From Streptomyces sp. NBC_01306 (GTDB taxonomy: Bacteria > Actinomycetota > Actinomycetes > Streptomycetales > Streptomycetaceae), in assembly GCF_026340465.1 (NCBI RefSeq), contig NZ_JAPEPC010000001.1, positions 1,987,501 through 2,051,500 on the forward strand: a stretch of DNA of 64,000 nucleotides. The letters run 5' to 3'. Positions 15,317-24,700 of the stretch are shown here, piece after piece. The notes under the pieces are model-generated. The model was not told where the DNA came from, did no database searches, and was given only the letters and a program-made list of their open reading frames with translations. Positions within the stretch are counted from its first letter, which is position 1, and each line of letters starts with the position of its first letter. The position numbers and the translations under genes were made by a program.

Positions 15317-16758
15317 TAGGGCTTGGTCATGTTGATGGTGGTGGAGCGTGTCCGTTGGGTGTGGTCCGGCGTTGAGAGGGTGTGACTCCGGACGAGATTG
15401 CCTGTGTGCGTGGTGAGTTGGAGACGTTTGCGGCGGAGGTGTTCGAGCCGTTCGCGAGAAAGGATCAACGTCGCTGGGGGCAGGTCTACCTGCGCGGGCT
15501 GTTGACCGACGGCAAGCGGAAGTCCGTCGAGCCGATGGCGGCCCGCCTCGGGGAGGAGGGGAACCGGCAGGCGCTGGCTCACTTCGTCACCACCAGTCCG
15601 TGGGACCCCTCACACATCAGGGCCCGGCTGGCGTGGAAAATGGAGGCGGCGATCCAGCCGAGCGCGCTGATCTTCGACGACACCGGCTTCCTCAAGGACG
15701 GAAATGCTTCGGCGTGTGTGTCGCGGCAGTACACCGGCACCGCCGGCAAGGTCACCAACTGCCAGGTGGGCGTTTCGCTGCACCTGGCCTCCGATCACGC
15801 CTCCTCGGCGGTGGACTGGCGGCTGTTCCTGCCCGAGACGTGGGATGCGGCCTCGCCGAAGGCGAACCCGGACAGGGTCGCCCGCCGCGCCTCCTGTGGC
15901 ATTCCCGACGATGTCGGGCACGTGGAGAAGTGGCAGCTGGCCCTGGACATGCTGGACGAGACGCGCTCGTGGGGCATTGAGATCCCGTTGGCCATCGCGG
16001 ACGCTGGATACGGCGACGCCACCGCTTTCCGGCTCGGTGTTCAGGCCCGCGGCCTGAATTACGTCGTCGGGATCTCCACGACGCTCACGGCCCACCCCGG
16101 CCAGGCCGTTCCCGTGGCCGTTCCGTACTCCGGAACCGGACGCCCACCGGTTGTGAAGTATCTGGACAAACCACAGTCGGTGAAACAACTGGCCATGGAA
16201 GCAGGCCGGAAGGCGGCCAAACCCGTGCAATGGCGGGAGGGCTCGCGGCCTGGCACCAGCCGCAGCGGCTTCAAGCGCATGTACTCGCGGTTTGTCGCCC
16301 TGCGGATTCGCCCCGCCGGACGCGAGATCCGTCAGGCGGTCCAGGGCCCGCAGTTGCCGGAGTGCTGGCTGCTGGCCGAGTGGCCGGCAAACGAACCCGA
16401 ACCGGTCCAGTTCTGGCTCTCCGACCTGCCCACCGACACTCCACTGACCACGTTGGTCCGCCTCGCCAAGCTCCGTTGGCGCATCGAGCACGACTACCGG
16501 GAGATGAAACAGGCCCTGGGCCTGACCCATTTCGAGGGCCGCACCTTCAACGGCTGGCACCACCACGTCACACTCGTCTCCGTCGCCCACGCCTTCTGCA
16601 CCCTGCAACGACTGGCCAGAGCCCCAAAAGACACGGCGCCGGTCTGAGCCTCTACCAAGTCGTCCGCGAGCTGCAGATACTCCTCGCGGTCTGGGCCGGC
16701 GCCTGCCCCACCTGCCACCGCGACATACCCACGCTCGTACTGACCTGACCAAGCCCTA
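15317..16758 (+). mobile_element. IS701-family insertion sequence, complete with 13-bp IRs and CTAG target duplication
   Basis: The element is 1442 bp. Left end TAGGGCTTGGTCA (15317-15329) and right end TGACCAAGCCCTA (16746-16758) are perfect inverted repeats. CTAG flanks both ends (15313-15316 and 16759-16762), matching the 4-bp YTAR-type duplication of IS701 elements. The left CTAG contains the TAG stop codon of the trypco2 gene, so insertion regenerated the stop. Confidence 0.92.
15382..16647 (+). CDS. IS701-family DDE transposase, C-terminus out of frame
   Basis: Transposase of 421 aa with IS4-like DDE fold: first Asp in LIFDDTGFLKD, second in IADAGYGD and the Glu in LRWRIEHDYREMK. The start GTG at 15382 follows GAGAGGG. 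The frame ends at 16647, but the usual family C-terminus (SLYQVVRELQ, LLAVWAGACPTCHRDIP) continues in the -1 frame to 16748. Where the frames meet, the zero frame reads C CCA AAA G (16623-16629), a perfect X XXY YYZ slippery heptamer. Either a -1 ribosomal shift makes a full-length enzyme or the copy has an indel. Confidence 0.88.
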   Translation: MTPDEIACVRGELETFAAEVFEPFARKDQRRWGQVYLRGLLTDGKRKSVEPMAARLGEEGNRQALAHFVTTSPWDPSHIRARLAWKMEAAIQPSALIFDDTGFLKDGNASACVSRQYTGTAGKVTNCQVGVSLHLASDHASSAVDWRLFLPETWDAASPKANPDRVARRASCGIPDDVGHVEKWQLALDMLDETRSWGIEIPLAIADAGYGDATAFRLGVQARGLNYVVGISTTLTAHPGQAVPVAVPYSGTGRPPVVKYLDKPQSVKQLAMEAGRKAAKPVQWREGSRPGTSRSGFKRMYSRFVALRIRPAGREIRQAVQGPQLPECWLLAEWPANEPEPVQFWLSDLPTDTPLTTLVRLAKLRWRIEHDYREMKQALGLTHFEGRTFNGWHHHVTLVSVAHAFCTLQRLARAPKDTAPV

Positions 16759-17059
16759 CTAGGGCCCGTCGTCAAAGTGCCGTCGTTGCCCGAAGGGCGG
16801 CCGCGCGGCGTCTGGTGCGTGCGATCGCAAGGCGCCGGAATGTTCTCGTAGCGGAGCTACTAGGGCGTGTCCGGCCGGTCTTCGTGGATCAGGCCGCGGC
16901 GTCCGGTGCGGTGCCTCGCAAGGCGGAGGATCGCCCCCGTACTGGACGTACTGGGGTGACTCCGACAACGCGGCGAGGTGCCGTGCCAGGCGTCGCGGGC
17001 CCACGAAGACCGGCCGGACAGGCCCTGGGGTCTTCCGTCTGGATCAGGCCGGGGGCCGG
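16759..17059. other. Gene-free region of stacked repeats
   Basis: This stretch contains the right target duplication of the IS, then a GC-rich segment (16763-16867) with half-palindromes such as TGCGATCGCAAGGCGCC and CGTAGCGGAGCTACTAG, which resemble palindromic intergenic repeats I recall from many Streptomyces genomes, and finally a MITE-like element. I see no coding sequence. Confidence 0.6.
16868..17020. mobile_element. MITE-like element with 20-bp perfect terminal inverted repeats
   Basis: TGTCCGGCCGGTCTTCGTGG (16868-16887) is the exact inverse of bases 17001-17020. The similarity extends imperfectly outward (TAGGGCG and GGCCCTG). The interior of about 113 bp has no ORF and contains small inverted motifs such as CGTACTGGACGTACTGG. 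A segment of the left arm (TCTTCGTGGATCAGGCCG) is nearly repeated just outside the right end at about 17031-17052. Confidence 0.7.
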
Positions 17060-19204
17060 TCAGCCGTTGGCCGGGCAGAGCCGCCGGGCCTTCGGCTCGT
17101 CCTTCAGCTTCGCGTCCACACAGCCGCCCGGCAGACCGTCGTGCGCCGTGGTGCCGAAGTTGGCCGTCACCGTCAGGGTGCCGTCCCCGAAGACAGAGTG
17201 CTGGACGAGGTGATCCTCGGTCAGCCAGTGGAACGCCGTCATCCGCTCGGTACCGGCCGCCTTGTGCAGGGGCGCGAAGTACTGCTGCAGTGCGGCCATC
17301 TCCTTGCCCGTGGAGGCCAGGTTCTGGTCCCCCAGGACGAAGTTGAGCGGCGTGTTGTAGAGGACCGACATCAGCGCACGGTCCTTCTTCTGCGCCGGGA
17401 GCTTGTCGTAGGGCATCTCCCAGCGGTCGGTGTTGACCAGCGAGTCGTGCAGTGCGGTCTCGTACAGCGGGACGCGGTAGGCGGGGTCGAACATCGACTT
17501 GGCCAGGGACGATGGGAGCGTGGTCGGGTGGAAGAACTGGCCGGGAGCGTCCGCGGGGTAGTAGGCCCCCCACTTGGTCTTGTCCTTCTGGAAGGCCCAC
17601 AGGCCGTCGTTGACGGGTGTCTGCGCGCCGTGGTCGAACGCGAGCGCCGAGGCCGACCAGGAGACGGCGGATTCCGACCCGACGACGAAGTGGTCCTTGT
17701 CGGCCAGCGTCCGCAGGCGGTCCATCCGGTTGTCGCGGTCCTGCCTCTTCGTCATCGGGTGGCTCCCGGTGAAGTCGCTGAACAGCTCACCCGCGGCATC
17801 GACGTCCACGAAGACGCTGTTGGCACCGTTCTTCGTCATCTCCTTCGTGTGCTGAGCCAGGTAGTGCTCGGTGGGCTCGGACTTCGCGAACGCTTCGGAG
17901 CTGAGGTAGCAGCCGCGTGCGCCGAAGCCCGTCGCGGGGGTGCCCTTCGCGTCGCGCACGCAGAAGTCCGGGTAGATCCTGCCGGGCCACTTGGCGATGG
18001 GGGTGTCGGCGGTCTCCGGGTCCTGGCCGTTGTCGTACGAGTCGTACGGGCCGACCAGATAGCCCAGCTTCCTGGCCTCCGCCACCGCGTCCCGGCTCAT
18101 GGGGTGACCGTCGGCGTCGTAGCCGAGCCACAGCCGCGTGTTGCCCTGCTTGCGCAGGGTCCGCACCGCCTCGGCGTCACGGGCTCCGCCCCACAGATAG
18201 GCGTGCTCGGCTCCGAGCAGCTTTCCGACCTCCGGGTTCTCGGCGATCTTCTGCTTCAGCGTGTGCAGTTGCCCGTGTTCACCGAGCCAGCGGTGGTAGT
18301 CGGCGGCCGGCGCCACGGGAGAGGCGGAGGTGAGGGAGAAGGCGACCGTGTAGTCGAGGGTCCGCTCCCGGCGGGAGAACTCGTGCTTCGCCGTGGCGTT
18401 CAACCGCCCGTCGGCGGAGGCGAATCCGAGTGAGGTCCCGATGCTCTCCGGCACGAGGTAGCTGACGCCGTGCCCGTGCGAGGCGTAGCCCCACAGAGGC
18501 AAGGTGAGGGAGCCGGTGGCCAGATCGTCATCGGTGCCGACAAGACCCGCCTGCCGGGAGTTCCAGAACCGGTCAGCGACCGGAACGGAGAGCCCCTCCC
18601 CCCTCGGGATCTGCAGCGAGGCGCCCCGCGCCCCCGTGCCGGCCCCCTTGCCGGTCACCGGCCACGCGAGGGTCCCGTCCTTCTCCGAGCGCACCGTCAT
18701 CAGCAGCCGCCCGCTCTCGCCCGCCGCGGTCACGCGCAGCCCCCTGGCGGGGTACGACCAGGAGGCGTGCGAGCCGTGCACCTCGACCTTGCCCGGCCGA
18801 CCGAATCCGTCGGCGTCGGCGGCGGCGTCGGAGACGGGAACGGCCGTCCCGTGGCCCGTGTGTCCCGTGACGCGCAGGGAGGCCGTGTCGACGGTGGTGG
18901 TGCCACCCGCCACGGGAAAGTCGACAGCGCCTGCGCGTACCCGGGGCTTCGTGTACTGCGGAGCGTCCTCCCCCGTTCGGGCGATGGCGGCGTACCCCGC
19001 CGAGGCTGTGGTCACGGTGACAGCGAGGGCAGCCGCGACCCCCAGGGCCCGGTTGCGACGCCTGCGCGCGGCTCCCCCGGCGTCCCGGTGCCCACGCGGC
19101 CGGTCCGGCCCCCGGCTCGGGACGGCGTGCGCAGGCGTGGGCGACTGGCTCTCGGCGCGCGGGGAGTTCTCGGGTTCGTCCATGATCGTGAGGGTGGTGA
19201 CCAC
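17060..19204 (-). CDS. Secreted or membrane-anchored glycoside-hydrolase-like protein
   Basis: Protein of 714 aa (707 from the ATG at 19183). A Pro/Arg/Ser-rich cytoplasmic N-terminus is followed by a single hydrophobic segment (ALGVAAALAVTVTTASAGYA, about 53-72), an uncleaved anchor or signal. The exported part has a beta-rich N-terminal half and a C-terminal half that looks like a TIM-barrel glycosidase: YLWGGARDAEAV, GYLVGPYDSYDN, NSVFVDVDAAGELFSD and VVGSESAVSW. FVDVDAAGE carries the most likely catalytic acid. It resembles large glycosidases such as GH101-type enzymes, but I cannot fix the family or substrate. No clear ribosome site precedes either start. Confidence 0.7.
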   Translation of the reverse strand: MVTTLTIMDEPENSPRAESQSPTPAHAVPSRGPDRPRGHRDAGGAARRRRNRALGVAAALAVTVTTASAGYAAIARTGEDAPQYTKPRVRAGAVDFPVAGGTTTVDTASLRVTGHTGHGTAVPVSDAAADADGFGRPGKVEVHGSHASWSYPARGLRVTAAGESGRLLMTVRSEKDGTLAWPVTGKGAGTGARGASLQIPRGEGLSVPVADRFWNSRQAGLVGTDDDLATGSLTLPLWGYASHGHGVSYLVPESIGTSLGFASADGRLNATAKHEFSRRERTLDYTVAFSLTSASPVAPAADYHRWLGEHGQLHTLKQKIAENPEVGKLLGAEHAYLWGGARDAEAVRTLRKQGNTRLWLGYDADGHPMSRDAVAEARKLGYLVGPYDSYDNGQDPETADTPIAKWPGRIYPDFCVRDAKGTPATGFGARGCYLSSEAFAKSEPTEHYLAQHTKEMTKNGANSVFVDVDAAGELFSDFTGSHPMTKRQDRDNRMDRLRTLADKDHFVVGSESAVSWSASALAFDHGAQTPVNDGLWAFQKDKTKWGAYYPADAPGQFFHPTTLPSSLAKSMFDPAYRVPLYETALHDSLVNTDRWEMPYDKLPAQKKDRALMSVLYNTPLNFVLGDQNLASTGKEMAALQQYFAPLHKAAGTERMTAFHWLTEDHLVQHSVFGDGTLTVTANFGTTAHDGLPGGCVDAKLKDEPKARRLCPANG

Positions 19205-19262
19205 GGATAAGAGGTTTCTAAGAACCCCCGGCGAAGCCGACCGGGATGGCGCCGATGTCCCG

Positions 19263-20300
19263 TCAGGCCAGCGGCTTCGGCAGCGGCTTGCCGTACCAGA
19301 GCTCCACCAGCCGGGCCGCGATCGAGATGCCGGCCGGGGGCAGCACGTCCCCGGACTCGATCGCCGACCGCAGATCGTCCCGCGAGAACCAGCGGGCCTC
19401 GCTGATCTCCTCGCCGTCCACGGTGATCTCGGAGCTCGTGGCCTGCGCCATGAAGCCGAGCATCAGACTGGACGGGAAGGGCCAGGGCTGGCTGGCGACG
19501 TACTGCACCGAGCCGGTGGTGACACCTGCCTCCTCGAACACCTCGCGCCCCACCGCGGCCTCGATGGACTCGCCCGGCTCGACGAAACCGGCGAGCGTGG
19601 AGAACCGGCCCTCGGGCCAGTGCACCTGCCGGCCGAGCAGCGCCCTGTCGTGCTCGTCGGTGACGAGCATGATCACGGCCGGGTCGGTACGCGGGTAGTG
19701 CTCCGCCCCGCAGGCCTGGCAGCGCCGGATGTGACCGGCCGCGGCGATGACGGTGCGCTCGCCGCAGCGGGAGCAGAACCGGTGCAGCCGCTGCCAGTTC
19801 TCCAGCGCCACCGCGTGCACCAGGAGCCCGGCGTCGAGCGGCGAGAGCAGCAGCCCCGCCTCGCGCAGCCCGGCCGGGCGGGCTGACTGGTCCATCCGGC
19901 CCGGGAGGGTGTCCTTCTGGAGCGCGAAGTACCGCACTCCGTCCGTGTCCGTGCCGAGGAAGTAGCGGTGCTCCTCGGTGAGGGGGGCCTCGAACGACGG
20001 GGTCTTGAGCAGCTCGGTACGGCCGTCGGGCGTCTCGTCGATCAGCGCCTGGCCGCCGGAGACCACGAACACCCGGGTCGTCGGGTGACTCCAGGCCGCC
20101 GCGAGCCACGCCTCGTCGAGGCGGTGGTGGGCGGCCCGGTCGACGCCGCTCGGGTCCGTCAGAGCGATCGGCCGGTGCGGATCCGTGGCGGTGCCGGCCC
20201 CGGCTGTGCCGTTATCGGCGGTACGGGCGTCGGCGGCCCGGCCATCAGTGGTCCCGCCTTCACTCGCGTGACCTTCGGTGGCATTGCTGAAGTTGCTCAC
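19263..20300 (-). CDS. nudC: NAD(+)/NADH pyrophosphatase NudC
   Basis: Nudix hydrolase of 345 aa. It has a zinc ribbon (CSRCGE and RRCQACGAEHYPR), a Nudix box (GFVEPGESIEAAVGREVFEEAG) and the NADH-specific SQPWPFP motif downstream, which together define NudC. The enzyme cleaves NAD(H) to NMN(H) and AMP and can remove NAD caps from RNA. I chose the GTG at 20300 preceded by GGAAG. The N-terminus has a variable Ala/Thr/Gly/Asp-rich extension before the conserved domain. The gene lies 49 bases after the M20 peptidase gene and may share its transcript. Confidence 0.92.
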   Translation of the reverse strand: MSNFSNATEGHASEGGTTDGRAADARTADNGTAGAGTATDPHRPIALTDPSGVDRAAHHRLDEAWLAAAWSHPTTRVFVVSGGQALIDETPDGRTELLKTPSFEAPLTEEHRYFLGTDTDGVRYFALQKDTLPGRMDQSARPAGLREAGLLLSPLDAGLLVHAVALENWQRLHRFCSRCGERTVIAAAGHIRRCQACGAEHYPRTDPAVIMLVTDEHDRALLGRQVHWPEGRFSTLAGFVEPGESIEAAVGREVFEEAGVTTGSVQYVASQPWPFPSSLMLGFMAQATSSEITVDGEEISEARWFSRDDLRSAIESGDVLPPAGISIAARLVELWYGKPLPKPLA

Positions 20301-20349
20301 AGGTGCTTCCAACTCCCCCTCATGGACTGGGTGGTTCGGTTCAGCGTTC

Positions 20350-21744
20350 TCATCGCAGGGCTGCGGCCATGTCGCCCCACAGATGGGCGGTGGTCTCCAC
20401 ACCCTTGAACAGCAGGGCGAGTTCGACCTTCTCGTTCGGTGCGTGCCAGCCGTCGGACGGCACGGAGATGCCCAGGAAGAGCACCGGGGCACCGAGGACG
20501 TCCTGGAGATCGGCGGCGGGGCCCGAGCCGCCCTCCCGGGTGAAGCGGATCTTCTCGCCGAACGCCCGGCCCATGGCCCGTACGACCGACTGGAGCGCCG
20601 GATGGTCCAGCGGGGTCAGACACGGGCGGGTGCCGGCGCTGAACGTGATCTCCTGGCGGATCCCGGGCTCCGCCCGGCCCGCCGCCCACTCCGTGACCAG
20701 CTTCTCGGTCCGGACCGGGTCCTGGCCCGCGACCAGCCGGAACGAGAGCTTCACCATGGCCGACGACGGGACGACCGTCTTGCCGCCCACGCCCTGGTAG
20801 CCGCCGCCGATGCCGTTGACCTCGGCGGTCGGGCGGGCCCAGATCCGCTCCAGCGTGGTGTGGCCCCGCTCACCGGCCGCCGCACGGGACTTGGCGGTAC
20901 GCAGCCACTCGGCCTCGTCGAAGGGCAGCTCCGCGAAGAGCTCGCGCTCGGCGTCCGTGAGCTCCGCGACACCGTCGTAGAAACCCGGGATGGTGACGCG
21001 CCCGTCGGCGTCGTGCAGCGCGGCGACCAGCCGGGCCGCCGCGGTGGCCGGGTTCGGTACGGCGCCGCCGAACGAGCCCGAGTGGATCTCCTGGTCGGGA
21101 CCCTCGAAGGTGATCTCGCACTCGGCGAGGCCGCGCATACCGGTGCAGACGGTCGGGGTCGTCTCGGACCACATACCGGTGTCCGAGACGATCACCACGT
21201 CGGCCGCGAAGCGCTCGGCCTGCTGCTCGACCAGCTCCCTGAAGTGCGGGGAGCCGGACTCCTCCTCGCCCTCGATGAGGAGCTTGAGGTTGACGGCGGG
21301 AGCGGTGCGGCCGGTGGCGGCGAGGTGGGCCCGGACCCCGAGTGTGTGGAAGAACACCTGGCCCTTGTCGTCGGCCGCGCCCCTGCCGTACATCCGGCCG
21401 TCCCTGACGACCGGCTCGAAGGGGTCGGTGCGCCAGCCGTCATCGACCGCCGCGGGCTGGACGTCGTGGTGACCGTAGACGAGGACGGTCGGCGCTCCCG
21501 GGTCGCCCGAAGGCCACTCGGCGAACACCGCGGGGGCACCGGGCGTATCGAGGATCTCGGTGACCGGGAAGCCGGTCTCCCTGAGTTTGGCAGCCAGCCA
21601 GTCGGCGCTGCGGCGTACATCGGCTGCGTGATCCGGCTGCGCGGAGACAGACGGAATGCGCAGCCAGTCGGCCAGGTCTTCGAGGAAGGGCTCGCGGTGC
21701 TGGTCTATGTACGTGCGGACGGCGCTGTCCGGGGTGTCGCTCAT
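20350..21744 (-). CDS. M20-family dipeptidase
   Basis: Zinc peptidase of 464 aa of the CNDP/PepV-like M20 group. The metal ligands are in YGHHDVQP, GRGAADDKGQ, EGEEESGSP and VIVSDTGMW, with a late histidine in the DVLGAPVLFLG region. It probably cleaves dipeptides or amino-acyl amides in the cytoplasm. I chose the ATG at 21744 because TAGGCT lies 7 bases upstream, the spacing of a leaderless promoter; there is no Shine-Dalgarno site. It follows adnB by 10 bases, so it may also be read from the adnB transcript. Confidence 0.9.
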   Translation of the reverse strand: MSDTPDSAVRTYIDQHREPFLEDLADWLRIPSVSAQPDHAADVRRSADWLAAKLRETGFPVTEILDTPGAPAVFAEWPSGDPGAPTVLVYGHHDVQPAAVDDGWRTDPFEPVVRDGRMYGRGAADDKGQVFFHTLGVRAHLAATGRTAPAVNLKLLIEGEEESGSPHFRELVEQQAERFAADVVIVSDTGMWSETTPTVCTGMRGLAECEITFEGPDQEIHSGSFGGAVPNPATAAARLVAALHDADGRVTIPGFYDGVAELTDAERELFAELPFDEAEWLRTAKSRAAAGERGHTTLERIWARPTAEVNGIGGGYQGVGGKTVVPSSAMVKLSFRLVAGQDPVRTEKLVTEWAAGRAEPGIRQEITFSAGTRPCLTPLDHPALQSVVRAMGRAFGEKIRFTREGGSGPAADLQDVLGAPVLFLGISVPSDGWHAPNEKVELALLFKGVETTAHLWGDMAAALR

Positions 21745-21754
21745 GCCGTCGAGC

Positions 21755-24700
21755 CTAACCGGCCGGTCGGGGTGGCTCGCCCGGCGGATCACCCAGCAGG
21801 ATCCGCTCAAGACCGGCCCGGCCCGGCAGCGGTGTGGGCCGGATCACTTCCCCGGTCCGTACGTAGAGGAACGCGGCCGTGACCGAGGTGAGCGGGATGT
21901 GGTGCTGCTCGGCCCAGGCCAGGCGGTAGACGGCCAGCTGGAGCGGGTCGGCGGTGTGGGCGCGGTGGGTCTTCCAGTCGACGATCTCGTAGGTGTCGCG
22001 GGAGGTGCGGTAGACGGCGTCCATCCGGCCGCGGATCACCCGGCCGGCGAGAGTGAGAGTGAAGGGGGCCTCGACCCGGTGGGGCGTGCGCCCGGCGTAC
22101 GGGGTGCGCTCGAAGGCCGCCTTCAGTTCGGCCAGATCGCGCTCGTCGGCGATCTCCGGTTCGTCGTCGTCACCGCCGGGCAGCTCGTCGGGGCCGAGCA
22201 TGGGCAGCGGCAGTTCCTCGAAACGTGACTCGACCCAGGCGTGGAAGCGGGTGCCGCGGCGGGCGGCGGGCTGTGGGGGGCGCGGCATGGGCCGGGCCAG
22301 CTCGTGCGCGAACGCGTCGGGGTCGCCGGCGAGGCGCAGCAGCTGGGTGGCGGTGAGGGTGAGCGGTACGGGGACGTCGCGCACGGTGCGTCTGGCGCGG
22401 AGCAGTTCGCCCGTGAGGGCGTCGAGGTCGCGGTCCCAGGAGGTGATGGTGCGGGCGTCCTCGGGGGTGAGCGGGGTCCGGGCGTGCGGCACGGACGGGG
22501 AGGCGGGGGCCTGAGTGCCGTGCGGGGCGGGGGCGTCGTGCGGGGTGGGTGTCACGGAGTGGTCCGGCTGATCCGGCTGGTCCGGCTCCTCCGGCTGATC
22601 CGGCTCCTCCGACTGCTCCGGCCGGTCCGGCCGGCGCAGGTGATCCTGGTCGGCCATCTCGTTGAGCTGGTCCAGGACCAGTTCGGCCGCTGCCCTGCGG
22701 CGGTGCAGGGATGTCTCGTCCAGCGGCAGGGGCCAGGCGTGGTCCGCCGCCGCGTCCCGCAGCGCCGGGTTCTCCTCGCCCTCCTCCGGGGCGTCCGCCC
22801 AGACCTCCGTCTCTCCGTACCCCGCCGCGCAGTGCTCCTGGAGCGCGAGCAGGAAGTCCGACGGGCCGCGCGGGCGCTTCTGGCTCGGGCCCCACCAGTG
22901 GGCCGAGCCGAGCAGCAGCGAGCGCGGGCGGGTGAACGTGACGTAGCCGAGGCGGAGTTCCTCCGTGTGCTGGTGGGACTTCATCGCCGCCTTGAATGCG
23001 GCAAGCCCCTTGGCGTCCCACGCCCCCACCCCGGGGAGCGTCGCCGCGTCGCCGCGCAGCGCGTGCGGCAGCACCTTCGGCTGCGCCGTCCAGGACTCAC
23101 GGGACTGCTCGCTCGGGAACTGCCTGGCCACCAGGGAGGGGACCGCGACCACATCCCATTCGAGGCCCTTGGACTTGTGGGCGGTGAGGACCTTCACGGT
23201 GTTCTCGCCGCCGGGCAGCGCGTTGTCCAGGCCCTTCTCGTACTGGGCCGCCGTCCGCAGAAAGGCCAGGAAGGCCAGCAGGCTCGCCTCGCCGTCCAGC
23301 GAGGCGAAGCCCGCCGCTATGTCCAGGAAGTGGGAGAGGGTCTCCCGACGGCGGGCGGCCAGGGCGTGCGGGGAGGCCGAGAGCTCGACCTCCAGGCCGG
23401 TCGTGGCGAGCACCCGGTGCAGTACGTCCATCAGCGGGTCGGCCAGCGAGCGGCGCAGATCGCGCAGTTCCGCGGCGAGGCGGGCGAACCTCACCCGGGC
23501 GTCGGCGGAGAACGGAAGCCCGTCGTCCGCCCGGCCGCCGCCCGGCCCGTCCACACCGCCCTGGTCCGCGCCGCCCGCCAGAAACGTGTCCAGCGCGTCC
23601 GCCAGCGAGACCACCTCGGCCGGGTCGACCCCTTCGACGGCTTCGGCGAGCCGCTGGTCCGGGTCGGCGCCGTCGTCGCCGGCCGTGCTGTCGTACCGCA
23701 CGAGGAGCCGCGCCCGGCGGCCCAGCAGCGCCAGATCGCGCGGGCCGATCCGCCAGCGCGGCCCGGTCAGCAGCCGGACCAGCGAGGCATTGGCCCCCGG
23801 GTCCTGGAGCACCTCGCAGACCGCGACCAGATCGGCGACCTCGGGCAGATGCAGCAGCCCCGAGAGGCCGACCACCTCGACCGGCACGTCCCGTGCCACC
23901 AGGGCGCCCTGGATCTCCGCGAAGTCACCGGCGGTACGGCAGAGCACCGCGATCTCGCCCGGGTCCTTGCCCGTACGCACCAGATGCGCGATCGAGTCGG
24001 CCAGCCAGCCGATCTCCTCCTCGTGCGTACGGAGCAGGGCGCACCGCACCATGCCGTCCCGCTCGGCGCCCGGCGCCGGCCGCAGCGCCTCGACGCCCGC
24101 GTGCATCGCGCGCAGCGGCGCGGCCAGGCCGTTGGCCAGGTCGAGGAGGCGGCCGCCGCTGCGCCGGTTCTCGCTCAGCGAGAAGCGGGTGGCGGGGCTC
24201 CCGTCGGCGTACGGGAAGTGCTCGGGGAAGTCGTCCAGATTGGCGACGGACGCGCCGCGCCAGCCGTAGATCGCCTGACAGGGGTCGCCCACGGCGGTCA
24301 CCGCATGGCCGCTGCCGCCCCCGAAGAGGCCGGAGAGCAGCAGCCGCTGGGCGACGGAGGTGTCCTGGTACTCGTCGAGCAGGACCACCCGGAACTCGTC
24401 GCGCAGGATGGTGCCCACCTCTGGCCTGGTCAGCGCCAGTTCGGCGGAGAGCGCGATCTGGTCGCCGAAGTCCAGCAGGTCGCGGCTGCGCTTGGCCGCG
24501 CGGTAGCGGCTCACCAGGTCGAGCAGTTCACGGCGGGCCCCGGCGGCCTCCGGGACCTTGCGCAGCTCCGCGTTGGAGAGCCGGGCACCCTCCAGGTCGG
24601 CCAGCAGCCCGGTGTCGTACGCGCGCAGCGCCTCCGGGGTCACCAGATGCTCGGCCAGCTCGCCGTCCAGCGCCAGCAGGTCGCTCACCAGCGAGGAGAA

